DNA of 64,000 nucleotides from the NCBI GenBank assembly GCA_947034895.1, contig OX344765.1, positions 4,655,001 through 4,719,000 on the forward strand, in the 5' to 3' direction. Below the pieces are notes generated by a model that was given only the letters and a program-made list of their open reading frames with translations, searched no databases and was not told where the DNA came from. Both the position numbers and the translations under genes were made by a program. How positions within the stretch are numbered: the first letter of the stretch is position 1; the number at the start of each line of letters is the position of its first letter. This DNA comes from Rhytidiadelphus loreus. Lineage: Eukaryota > Streptophyta > Bryopsida > Hypnales > Hylocomiaceae. This document shows positions 1 to 11,472 of this stretch, piece by piece.

Positions 1-1855
1 ATCTAATCCCAATTTTAAAGGCTTCATGGCGGACAGTGCCCAAGCCAATTGGAATGCTGTCCGAATAGTCTTTGGATCTGGTGATCCATCAGTGAAGATG
101 ATAGATCAAAAGCGCACATGCCTTTTCCATTGGGCTACTTCAATGAAGCAACACACTGAGAGACTTATTAAGAGAGAACTCCAAAGTCAACATGTAAAGC
201 TATGCAGGGACTACAAAGACGCAAAAACACTCGAGGAAGCCGAAAGTCAGTATCTCCAAATCAAGGCATGGTGGTATTCCTTTGGAGCAGCATCAGAGGA
301 ATCTCTCATGGAGCTTGAATTATGGTTAGCGTTTTGGCATTTCAGATATCGCCAGTGGGGTGGCTTCATGGAAACTGTGAGTACTATTTTTCTTCTTCCT
401 TTTAGACCATCCCGAATGATGTATTGATTTTTTAAATTCCCTCCAAATTAGTCCTGATTGAACTTGGTTACTCATGCAGGACTTATCAATTGACGAAATT
501 GCGGATATTCCATCTTGCAACCTTTTTGAAACAATTCACAACAAGTGGCTGCAAGCATCTGGTAAACGCGGTACCGACTTGTATGTTGCAACCTGTGATG
601 ATTGGGTCCGCGCCTTCATGTAAATGACGAATTACCGGGTGTATCTCAATGGCGGACCATCGGGACACGGACCATCGCGCCAAGACTTAAAGTTAAAGAG
701 GGCAGTCGCCTCTATGGATGGGAAACAGATTACAGATGCCCTATGTAGTATGCTAGGGGTCGAGGCCGTCTGTACGCGCATCCCTCATTTAGAAGGGGAA
801 GAAGTGTTTGGATCGAGGAAGAGGAAGCATGACGCCCCTATTGGATCTGAAGGTGACTCACATCGTCCAGATAAGGTCAACTTCTCGCATCCACGAGTGC
901 AAATACGATCTAGTGAAGGGTATGTTGAAAATATGGTAGAGGACAGTTCAACAATACCTCATGTCAAGCATGTTCTTGAGACAGATTGTGACACTTCACA
1001 ATGGCACATTGCTTGGATTTCTGTGAAGTCTAAAAGAAAGCACCCATGCCATCCAGTCTGAAACAGAGTCGAAGTGCAAGATGATTATTGTAAGGGGTTC
1101 TAAAGCCACTGCTGCTCCATTGTATAAGGATCAGAAGCGCGAATTCAAGGGTTCTAGGGTGGAGACAGATGAGTTTTGGTTCTGTCCAGACGATATTAAG
1201 CGTTGCATAATGGGTCCAAGGAGGTCTCATGTTCTTAGTCGACCAGAGATCCCAAATGTTTGGCCAGTGATGATTGGTACTACCCTCACTTCCAATGAGA
1301 TAATATTATTTGAAGAGGCAGTTTTTCGCCTCCAAAAGCGTCCATCCTTGTTTCCACGACAGCTTTTCACATCTTCAAAACTTTTCGAGGTTGTTGAATG
1401 GAAATACGCAAGACCAGCTCATGCTGACAAGCCTCCGTGTATTCATAATGGTAAAAATATACGCAGGAATGAGAAAGCACCTACTGATGTCTGATGAGCA
1501 TCGAAACCAGTGGTAGAGTGCCCAAAATGTAACCGGAAACATTCTAGGAGTTAACATTTTGCCTTACCCAGGCCTTGGAGCTGTCATTACTCTACAGTCG
1601 GGAGTAGAACCTCAACACATGGTATATAGGGTCACTCTCTCAAATTTCCCTTCTTGCACGTGTCTCTACTTCAACGGTATGGTGTCAGCATCCATTGGTA
1701 AGCGAGGCAAATATGTCAATTGCAAACATTTATATTATATTTTTCGTTATCTATGCAAAGTAGACTCCAAGAAGGACAAGTTCATCCACGCTCCAAGCCT
1801 TAGCATGGACGAAGTGCTCAAACTTCTAGAAAAGGCAGGGATGATCAGAATTTGA
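1..1855 (+). pseudogene. Decayed MULE-type transposase with C-terminal SWIM zinc finger, 5' end outside window
   Basis: The reading frame is already open at base 2, so the gene begins before the window. An intron with GTGAGT donor (377) and GCAG acceptor (ending 479) joins two blocks in phase. Residues such as FKGFMADSAQANWNAVR and NLFETIHNKWLQ resemble the central and C-terminal parts of Mutator-like transposases. The last block (1559-1855) has a SWIM-type zinc finger: Cys-Thr-Cys at 1655-1663 and Cys-Lys-His at 1721-1729. The copy is broken. TAA at 621-623 interrupts an otherwise continuous frame, a frameshift lies near 1030-1045, and further frame changes lie between about 1490 and 1560. 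A zinc-knuckle-like CPKC stretch sits in yet another frame near 1515. MULE assignment is from family knowledge of the fold order and SWIM finger; a domesticated MULE-derived gene family is an alternative. No terminal inverted repeat was found after the stop. Confidence 0.75.
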
Positions 1856-4800
1856 GCCTGGTATTGCAATAGGAATATATAGAATAGGTGTAAGCCTAAA
1901 ATAGACTGTTCTACTATATATATGGATGAGACTATGAGTCTATTAATTACACGTATGAGACTATGTGTTGATACCAAGATATTGTTATTTGTGAAGTCAA
2001 TGTAAATACCCCATACAGTATGGATAATGCTCCATTGTTGACTCATTTGTTTCAGATGCCTGAAAAACATGAATGGGACCCAATGTCCAACTACAGTATT
2101 TGTTATCTCGGTAGCGAGACGGCTCTTCTGGTTCTCCTCAACCGCAATCATCTCCACAAAATGGCACCAAATTCACTGATTTTTTTTTCTTTTGGGGTGT
2201 GAAAAGAATAAAACATGTGAAAGGGTGCTTTCAATTGCCTCCCTTATAGCTTGTGCTCATAAAAAGAGAGAAGTTGGAAATAATTACTCTACCATCAAGC
2301 ACACAACAATTGTATTCAATTGCAACATAATTTATTTTTGTTTGCTTAGAACCATGGAAAATACTGTGACTGCTGCCGTAATGTATTTGCCACGTCACAT
2401 GCTAAGGGGTCCATGTCACCTTTATTCATTCAAGAGGTGACAAGTGGCGATTTGCTCTAAAACAACTAAATGCGATACTAAATATGTACTATGAAGTCAA
2501 CAAATGAATTTCTAGAACTTCAGTCTCAACTTAGAAGTCCAAACTGCTTAATGAACCCTAAACCCGTGTACCACAATCATGTGTGTAAGTTTATTTCCAC
2601 CTCAACTAAGCATGTCAGAGCAACCCACCCTAAATTTTCCCCAATCACTTCCATGTAGAAACAAACCCCTAAACCCTAAATCCAATACTTTAAACGCATC
2701 CTAAATCCAACCCTAAACCCACGGTAATAGGTCCACGGAAATAGGCCCCCCTTTATGCAATTTTGGTCTAAAAATTTTGAAACCAAAAATCCGTATACAT
2801 CCAAGTTTTTTTAGCTCTGAACTAAAAAATCAGCAACTTATTCATATTGAATACATAGGCTCGCAAAATCACTACTCACCGCTCTCAAGCTCACGCTTTT
2901 AGGCTCACAAACTAGTGTCATTGAATTGATCCTAAGACATATTGCCACCCTTCTAATCTTATTGAATTGACCTTGTTCAAATCTAATTTGTAAGCCCTTT
3001 TCATATTAGTGTGAACTATTTGACAACTTGTCTCTTCACAACTAAATGAAAATGATTTGACCCTTACAAAAAACATTAAAAGGACAAAATGACGAATTAT
3101 GTAAAATTGTTTTGACTACATATATGTATTTGTATTTGTACGTGATTGTATCCAAATCCAGATCCAATGGCTCTTGATTTTTTGTTGAGAGGGGGTGGAA
3201 ATTCAATGCCGAGGGGGGGGCACACAACTTTGCTATCTCTTTTCACTAGATTGTCATTCAGAGATTTATTGGATCCACCATTTCATCACTTTGTGTCAAC
3301 TATTCAATGGTTGCTTTAGGTTGAATGTTTGGCTATTATGCTCCAAATCCTCCAATTCTTGGTTGTTTAGAATGAGAAAAATGTTTGAAATGGGTCTTTC
3401 AACCTTATACAAAATATTCCAATATCTTGAAAACAATTCAATGCAAAAGAGTTTTCCATTTTCAAATTAATAGATTCAATATGGACCACCCAAATGCTTT
3501 AAATTTTGGATCAATTTTAGAAATTACTCAAAACTTTTATTAATGAATATTTTTTCAATTTACAACAAATGAATGCCAACATTTCTTAGGATGTTGATAC
3601 TCACTTTTTAAAAGTGATCTTCATCAACATTATAAAGTACACAAACATGTTTAAAAATAAAAAATTATAATAATTAAATTGTTATAAAATATACTATTTG
3701 GATTTATTTTGGAGGTTTTCTTGCTTGTTTGGTGTGCATTTTGTTTGCTTTTGTCAAGTTCTTTGTTTGATTGTATTCTAAGTTGGTGATTTGGGGTGTT
3801 TTATTATTAATTGGGAGTGTTTTTTTTTGTGTTCTTTTGAAGCAAGTCTAGTCGTATAAGGTGGCATCTTGGCCAAGTTGGCAGGTGAGGTGGCCAAGTT
3901 GGTATGCAATTTGGGTTAAGGCAATTGAATTGATTTTTGGAGATGTATGTGTGGTTGAATTTGCGTTTCCAATTTGTATTTCCAATGTGCGTTTCCAATG
4001 TGCGGTTGAATTTGCAGGTGGATTGCAGGTGGTTAGGTCGTCATCTCCAAGTTGGTTACCGTCAATTTGGAATTCCTTTTAGGCTTGGTTTGCTTCCATT
4101 TTTGTTTACCCATTGTTAAGAGAATTCTAGTGTGAGTTCCAATCTTGAGTCAGGCTACGTATTTTTGGTTTTTGGTGTATGTGTTCAAGATGGAAGTTAT
4201 GTGAGTGTGTGAATTCTATGTGTTTAAGTTGTGGATGTAAGAGCTAATTGGCTATGTAAGTGATGTTGCATGTGATGGAGATGGTTGTGTCCAAGTTGGA
4301 GAGAATGTGCTCGAAGTTGAAATCTTATGAGTTAATTAATGGAGAAAATATGAAGCTGTTGATGTGTGCATGACTAAATTTAATATTTAATAATTGAGAT
4401 GTGGAGTTTAGGTGTTTGATCATGAGGAAGTCTAGATTGTAGTCCAAGTTGGTTGTGATGAACAAGGAGTTTGGAGTGATGATGAAAGTATAGTTGAGTA
4501 GTAAATTTAAGTGTTAAGTTGAGAGATATTTAGAGAAAGACATAATAAGGAATCAATGTTTAAATTTGTAAATGGTGATTTAATCACCGATTCGGTAATA
4601 TAATATAAATTCAAACCGAGTTGGTTGTCGGGTGTATTTATGATTCAAGTTGTATAAGTGTTCAATTGAATTAAATTGAGAATATGCTTGAGTTATATGT
4701 GTGATACCAAATTAGAAGTTTGGATAATGAAATGTGTGTTAAGTCAATTGGGTTAAGTATAAGACCAATTTGGATTTTTGTGAGTGTCATTGTAGTAATG

Positions 4801-5149
4801 TTTTTGGCTTTGAAATTCCAAGCTGGATTATTGAATTTAAATCGAGATATTTCAATTTTAGATATTGAACCTATTAGCATAGAAATTCCTATTTGACCGT
4901 CTTCTTTGGAATGAACTTATTATACTAAAAGGATAATTTTTGAGTAGGTTACTATTCTCCTTCAACAATTGCACTTGAAGATTTTGATGAAACATATAGT
5001 ATGGAACTTTGTTGACCTTTATAAAGAATCTATAGATTGTAGTGGTTATATTTTTTAAATTGACATGCTTTAAATTTTTAAATTATAATGAAACTTTAAA
5101 TAGAAAGACTTTCAAGTAACATGCACAAGTGCATGTTACAAGTATTTTC
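1856..5149. other. AT-rich intergenic DNA without supported gene
   Basis: No open frame here has coding character. Between about 2560 and 2720 there are scattered CCTAAA/CCCTAAA words resembling plant telomere units, but not as a continuous array. From 3850 to 4060 the word CCAAGTTGG recurs in a G/T-rich stretch. A short perfect palindrome built on ATGCAC/GTGCAT lies near 5117-5140. Confidence 0.5.
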
Positions 5150-6052
5150 AGCACATAAAGGACCAAGGCCTTTTTTTTGCCAAAAAACATTCAAAACTTC
5201 CATTTCTAAAGCAAAAAGTAAAAAAAATTGAAAATTGTTTTTTCCCACATCTAACAATAGGATCTTACACCTAACTAGTATTAAAATGTGTGGAAAAAAT
5301 TTCAGAACTTTTGACCTCGTAGATTGCAAGATATCTGTATTTAAAGTGAAAAAAACAAGTTTTTCAGCACATTGCGGGACTAGATTTTTCGACTTTGAAA
5401 ATTTTTAACTTAAATTTTTTGGACTACAGAGTTTTGAGCTTTAAATATTTATAGTGAAGAATTAAGTTGAGAGTCTAGGAAAAATAAATCCAAAATAACT
5501 TTAAAATTGACAAGTAGAAGTAGGTAGTAGAAGGAAAATCTAAAATATTAATATCTTTTAGAAGAAATTGAAATGCAATAATTCCAATGGTAAGATTGTT
5601 TTAGCAAGAAAACTAAACCATTTGTAACTTTTGGGGGGGGAAATTGCAAAAATCGCATCTAGAAATGAATCCTATAAGTTATTTTTTTCAAGAAGATGCT
5701 CTAATTTTCCAAAAAACAAGATTGTCCATAACTTTCTCATAACAAATCCAAATGGAATGAATCAAAGCTTTCCATGTAGAAAAAAATATAATCTATGAGG
5801 GAAAAAAATTCAAAAAAAATAAATTTTAATATACTTTTTTTTTTGCTACCCTTCATCCCTTGTTATGAGCTTATTTTGACATAACTTTTGTTCCCGAGTA
5901 CCAATTGAAAAAAAAATAACATTCCCACAAAGCTTATTGGCTTTTCTATATTCAATTTTTTTTTTTTAATTAAGACAAAATTTCAGGCTATAGGTACTTG
6001 CCCAAAATTCCATTTGTCTCCCAAAGGAACAATGGTCCTTTAGTGGTTAAAA
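5150..6052 (+). mobile_element. Degenerate copy of the TTAACCCCTAAA-end element family
   Basis: The stretch near 5285-5350 (fragments such as TGTGGAAAAAATTTCAGAA and TAGATTGCAAGATAT) is closely similar to 53765-53815 and more loosely to 33370-33420. The right end CCTTTAGTGGTTAAA (6038-6052) is a decayed form of the family's TTTAGGGGTTAA end. The left boundary is vague. There is no coding capacity, so it is a non-autonomous element. Confidence 0.55.
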
Positions 6053-7796
6053 GTATTTTTCTTAACACTTTTTGAAATTTTAGCAACCCATGAGAGTGGA
6101 AGTACAATAATAAATGGTATAAAGTAGTTCAATGTTTATTTTTTCTCTCACATTTAATGTTCATGTGAAGAGGTTCATTTTGTATATTGCAAAATTGTGT
6201 GCCACTATTTTGTATATACACCAATCTTACATGAGCAAGTACAAACATGACCATGTTGTCAATAGATATATGGAGCACATTATTTAATTTCAACACCCTT
6301 TCTCAAGATATTAATAATATAATTTTTTGAATTGAAACACATTCTTGTCGAGAATAACAAGGTGAAAAAGAATACAAACTACTAGCAAATAGCTCTATTT
6401 GTAATTTGACTTCTACTTTATATACAAACTAATCTACAATACGATCAAAAGGGCCTCAAGGGTGATTGGAACCATGGTACTTAACCCCCCAAAGTCTTGG
6501 CATCCATTGAGTGGATTACAAATGATTTGGCTTCTTCGTGTTGGAGCTATATTAAATGGAATGAGGTACTTCCAATTGTGTTGAGAAAGCAAATTTTGCC
6601 TTTTCTTTCCACCAAGGCCTAAGTTGCTTTGTGTGGATGTAACATAAATCCCTATTACCCTCGTTGATCAAGTTCAATTTGTAGATTTTTTCATACATTA
6701 CATTGTACCATGACCTTTTGATAAGACTACCTAAAATTCTCAAATTTGTTGGTGTTTGACTCCATAAAATTCTAAGTGTTGATTCGTATTTTCGAAGGGA
6801 TTACTTATCTCAAAACATTTTTCAATCAATTTTTCTTGAAAGACAAGGAGAAGTTGTTAGTATCTAATCCATTTATAGAATATACCGGTATTTATATTTT
6901 TCGAATTGCAGGTGCCAGACTGGAAGGCCTACTATTTGCTCACACATTGCATACGTTTTAGGTCTTGCATCTTTCATGGACGTTTTCTTCTTGGACTCTC
7001 ACCAGAAAAAAAAAACATGAAGGTTGCGATTGTTACGGAACTGATTTTAGAGTTGTATTTGGGGTCAACAGCAATTGGAGATTACTCGGGGTCTGAGAAT
7101 GAATTAATGCCTGGAACTGTCTCAAAATCAGTGTTCACAATTGTGGGAAAATTTGACAAATTTCTAACAATTTTTTTGATGGCCACAAAATATTGAAAAT
7201 ATGGATGCTAATTTTGAGTTTTTGTTTTTTTGCAACTTGAGATAAGGTAAAACAGTCCATTGTGGTCAGAATTAGGAGTTTGCCCTCATGCCATTTCTCA
7301 AATTTTTCAAATTTTTTTCCACATGAAGACAAATGTGAGAAATAATGAGGACATTTGAAATTATATTTTTCAGACAAAGTATGGATTTGTTATGAATTTT
7401 TGAAGTGATCAGCCCAAAAGAGTTTGTAGGCTACCCCATAACCAACAAAAACTGAATCCAATATGCTCATCTTACCTACCCAATACAATCACAATATTTT
7501 CTAACATGGAAGGCCTCAAAATCAATTCTTACAATGAATTTTACACTGAAAAGTTGGGAGTACCTATTGAGGTCATCAATCACTCCATAACTATCATGAA
7601 AGACATTGATTATGGTATGAAAAACCACCATAGAATCATTAGGTGTCCGTTATGGGTCATTTGACCACAATGGGCTGTTTTACCTTAATTATGGAAATTA
7701 CATTTGAGTTGTGCCATAAACAAAAGTTCCCCTTCTCAATACACTAAGGGAGGTTGCTCTAAAAGCAACCTCTAATACAGAGGTACAATTTGCTCT
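6053..7796. other. AT-rich intergenic DNA, possible gene relics
   Basis: An open frame at about 6906-7196 follows a splice-acceptor-like TTCGAATTGCAG and could encode about 90 residues (VPDWKAYYLLTHCIRF...). It has no ATG at its start and no recognised domain. It may be a relic of a transposon gene. The rest shows no signal. Confidence 0.35.
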
Positions 7797-8011
7797 CACT
7801 AGAAGAAACCTATGTTTTAGGTTATGTTTTGTAATTTTAAAAACCTATTTTAGGTGACATCCATTGCAACATACCCATGTTTTTATGTCAACATTGATGT
7901 TATATTGAACGTATTGTTGACATAAAACATGGGTATGTTGCAATAGATGTCACCTAAAATCTGTTTTAAAAAATTACAAAACATAACCTAAAACATGAAT
8001 TTCTTATAGTG
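7797..8011. mobile_element. CACTA-like foldback MITE (215 bp)
   Basis: Two arms of about 95 bp (7797-7892 and 7915-8011) are near-perfect reverse complements around a short loop near 7893-7914. The ends read CACTAGAAGAAA on the left and, reverse-complemented, CACTATAAGAAA on the right, the terminal motif of CACTA (En/Spm) transposons. The flanking triplets TCT and TTT differ by one base, consistent with the 3-bp target duplication of that superfamily. There is no ORF, so it would depend on an autonomous relative. Confidence 0.75.
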
Positions 8012-9100
8012 TTTCTTTAATGTCCCAATAGTGTACATTTTAGGAAGGGGGCACTTCTAGTGATCACTACATTTCTACTTCAAGAATTAGTAACTACTTC
8101 TATGAAGGTCCAAAAAATACAAAAGCCCTTGGATTAAATGCCAATTTCATTTTTGGCTTCCTATTGAAATTTACTAAAAATTGTTTCAAGGAATTTAGCT
8201 TCCCCCCAAATGTGATTAGCTCTTAAATGATGTTGCTTTAAGAGCCAACTACCTTAAACCCATACTAACCACTCACCCACTTCGTAGAATGATTGCAAGG
8301 TATAATTTTCTTCACATTATAAGAAAGTTTCCAACTCTATCAATGATTGAAGAATTGCAAGAATCATTTTTGTATGAACACCATTTTATTATCTAGGCTA
8401 GTGGGAGTAATTGGTATAGTGAAAAGGGGAGAATGAGTTTTAATAAAAGAAATTTAGACGTTTTTCACTAAAATGTGTCACACACATAAGATATACACAA
8501 TTCTTGAAACACTTTTCTTGAGAAAGTTTCAAGAATGAATCATTGATAGGTGAAAGTTGGAGGAAGTTTCAATTGCAAATAGTTTAACAAAATATTTAAA
8601 TTTTCTTAGGCTATTAGAAATTTTGGGTGTGCGGTCAATGCCATGTCTACTATGGTATCCGTCAAATTCATTAACTCGCTTTCTTTTTATATGCAACACG
8701 CTAGGACTACACAAGTTATAGCAACCAATTTTACAATGAACGAAGAGGTAGAATGTCTAACTTTTTGTAGAATGAAAGAACAAAAAATTGTTTTGAAGAA
8801 TACATACTCATGGTGTTTGATTAATCATAACAACTTCTCCATTTATGGAATACAATCTATAGACCCTCTTATGTAAAGATTAAGGAGTGAAATGGAAAAC
8901 TTGATTGTCACTAAAATTCAATATAATGAATACTATTAATCCTCTAAGTTAGACCAAAATCCATATTCCAAATGAGGAACAAAGTGCTTCAAGTCAATGT
9001 TTTATTCAAATACCTTCTCATTCATCCCAAGTAATACTTGAACCTTCAAACGTAACCTTCCTATATGACCAATTTGATGAGATTGAGATAAATAATATAT
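8012..9100. other. AT-rich intergenic DNA, nothing recognised
   Basis: Only short open frames occur here, with AT-driven composition and no domain, splice signal or repeat that can be supported. Confidence 0.4.
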
Positions 9101-9247
9101 TTGTAAACAAGGAGTGGCTTATACTTGTGTTTTGTTTAAAATATTATGATGTCTTAAAGTTTCAAAATAGATTCAAGAGATCATAATATTTTAAACAAAA
9201 CACAAGTATAAGCCAAAACACAAGTATAAGCCACTCCTTGTTTACAA
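9101..9247. repeat. Foldback element with duplicated segment in one arm
   Basis: The left arm (9101-9150) and right arm (about 9180-9247) are reverse complements: TTGTAAACAAGGAGTGGC pairs with GCCACTCCTTGTTTACAA. The right arm carries an extra tandem copy of about 17-18 bp (AAAACACAAGTATAAGCC). The element abuts a minus-strand ORF and supplies its stop codon. Confidence 0.75.
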
Positions 9248-9448
9248 GAGCTCTCTTATGTTTTGGAACGCCATTGGTTCTAGCGTGTCACTCCCAATCT
9301 TCACACCGAAGTGATTACTAAAAGAAGGCAAAAGCGAGCGAGCGAACGAAGCCAAGGAGTCAATTGACGTCAACATTTCCATCGGTACATGCTCTGGAAG
9401 TCTAATCAATAAGAAGATGAAATCGTGCAGTTCATGCTTTGCACTCAT
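9242..9448 (-). CDS. Short ORF (68 aa), probably truncated by the adjacent foldback element
   Basis: ATG at 9448-9446 opens a frame encoding MSAKHELHDFIFLLIRLPEH and continuing with a balanced amino-acid composition, unlike the AT-driven ORFs nearby. The stop (TAA in CTTGTAAAC) lies inside the terminal bases of the inverted repeat at 9101-9247, so the natural 3' end has probably been displaced or lost. No known domain is recognised. It could be a real first exon, a gene relic or chance coding in a GC-richer promoter region. Confidence 0.3.
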   Translation of the reverse strand: MSAKHELHDFIFLLIRLPEHVPMEMLTSIDSLASFARSLLPSFSNHFGVKIGSDTLEPMAFQNIRELL

Positions 9449-11472
9449 CTCATGAACATAGATTTACCGTGCTAGCTGAGCTTGCTTCAGAAGCACGTCT
9501 CCTGTCGACCTCTGTCAGCCTTCGTGATGTCCATGAGTTGAAGCAACCTAAACGTTGTCATCACCAGCAAATGGTCTCCTCCTCACATGGAAAGCGATGA
9601 TGGTGACTGGTACCTGCTCCTCGTCGTCGTCGTCGTCGCGCGTCATATAATTATACAGTCTACGCAACTCCGACGACGAAGTTTAGTTACGTTTCCCTTC
9701 CGCGCGAAGGTGTACGCTGCCAACAATCAATCGTCGTCGTAAGTTGAGCTTTCCCTAAAGAATTTTTTTTACAAATTTTCTGAAATTTAAATTTGCGATG
9801 AGATCGAATAACAATCTTCCTCAAATCGGTCTAAACCGAATATGCTTCCGTTGACTGCTGCAGGTACGTTTACGGACCGCTGGAATTGAGCTAGTGTGTA
9901 CTTCGATTCTTCCTGGCTATGGTGAGTCGCAATCGTAAGTTACATGATCTTTTTTCCACAACCGGCCGGTAGTTTTCATTTCAAGATTCCAGGCCGCGAT
10001 GTGAGGAGATTTTCAAGAAACATTGACCATTACCGAAAAGCATCGGAATCCATGCTGACCCGCGACGAATCCTGCCGCGATTATCGCAGTTTCAAAGGAC
10101 GTCATGCTGTTATGGCTCGAATTTTCTTGTTTCTTCATGTCATTGTTTGCGAAGGGGCTAAGGAGCAGGATATCCAATGTGACTTCATTTCTACTTCAAG
10201 GGATGACGAATTGTGTACCACTGATAGATGCTTTCCGTTTCTATGATCTACAGAGAGTCGATCGAGAGATGCATGGTTCTTAGAGCAGATTTGGTCAGGA
10301 ACACGCAGTGGTAGTCCCGAATTGTCAAAGCTCGTCCATGGCACTTGTCTTGCCCCTGCACTCCATGTTAGCTTCTTCTCACGGGGATGGCCATCCTCGT
10401 GTGTTTTTGGAAGGCCTGAATATATGAGCCGGCACCAAATTGTCACAATAGAACTTCTTCGATGCTATAATTTCCTTGTCTCCGAACCTCTTTCTGATGA
10501 AGCTGATACTGGTCACACAACCATTGAGATCTTTCAGCGACGGCCCTGGAGCGCGAGTACTCGGTTGGAATGCATGAGGATGACAATGAGACCGATTTCT
10601 ATATGTAAATGAAGTTTGCGGGAAACGTTCAAGAGTGCGATAACTCAGGATTTGCGAGGCCGACATAATTCTGCGCTTTCTTGCGCATTGCGACTTAGGT
10701 ACGTCATGTACGTTGAAGCTTACAATTTTGTGATTTCAGTTGTTGTAAAATTAGGCTTGAATGCGCAAAGCTTTTCGATTGGATCATTCTCGATATGTTT
10801 GTTAGCAATGGTTAGCAAGGAGTAACTTATGTTTCGGCAAGGACTTCATCGAATTCTCTAACCGTAGATTGGAAGCCAATAGAGCGAGCTAGTGGCATTC
10901 TAGGATGAAATTAACAAAGTTCTCTTCTCTTGTGCAGATCGATTACGTAGCATATTATATAATCGCAATTCAAGACTCGTAATTCAGGCCTCGATGTCCG
11001 AGGGTGATTGTAGTGACCTCCCTCTACCTTGATTTCTTCTGACCAGATCAGTAGGTGCACAAGAGCAGACAGGTGTAAGTCGCACGCAACAACGAATCCG
11101 ATTTTCCAAACGAAAGCTCACGGGGCTGTTTCAGGTAATCGTTTCTTCACTTTCTGTATAGTTTGAGGACGATGACTTTGGGTACAATTTGCACCCGCAC
11201 TCACGGGTATTTTCATCCCTTTCCACACAATGCCAGATTTTCGTGCTCGATTTCATGCCATAAAACCCTTTTCAGCCACAAAACAAGCCGCAAGAGAATC
11301 TGGAATTACAGTTTTCTATATTCGAATGCATATTTTAAATTAAGTCACCGCTGTAGGCTGTTCCACGATCGGTCGCTGACCGATCACGAGATAAGGAATT
11401 TCTAACAAATTGTAGATTCATTGAAATGCGGAAATGACGTCTTCCCGCACGTGACAGGCTGAAGAGAATCGC
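9449..11472 (+). promoter_or_regulatory. Upstream and probable 5' UTR region of the 11473 gene
   Basis: Composition becomes richer in GC and more complex than the flanking AT-rich DNA. A (TCG)n microsatellite sits near 9625-9645 and donor-like GTGAGT near 9921. Several short upstream ORFs are present (for example 9944-10246), none resembling a protein family. I infer a promoter plus a long, possibly intron-containing 5' leader; transcript limits cannot be read from sequence alone. Confidence 0.4.

Noticed and set aside
2560..2720. Interstitial telomere
   Set aside because: CCCTAAA words are scattered rather than tandem.
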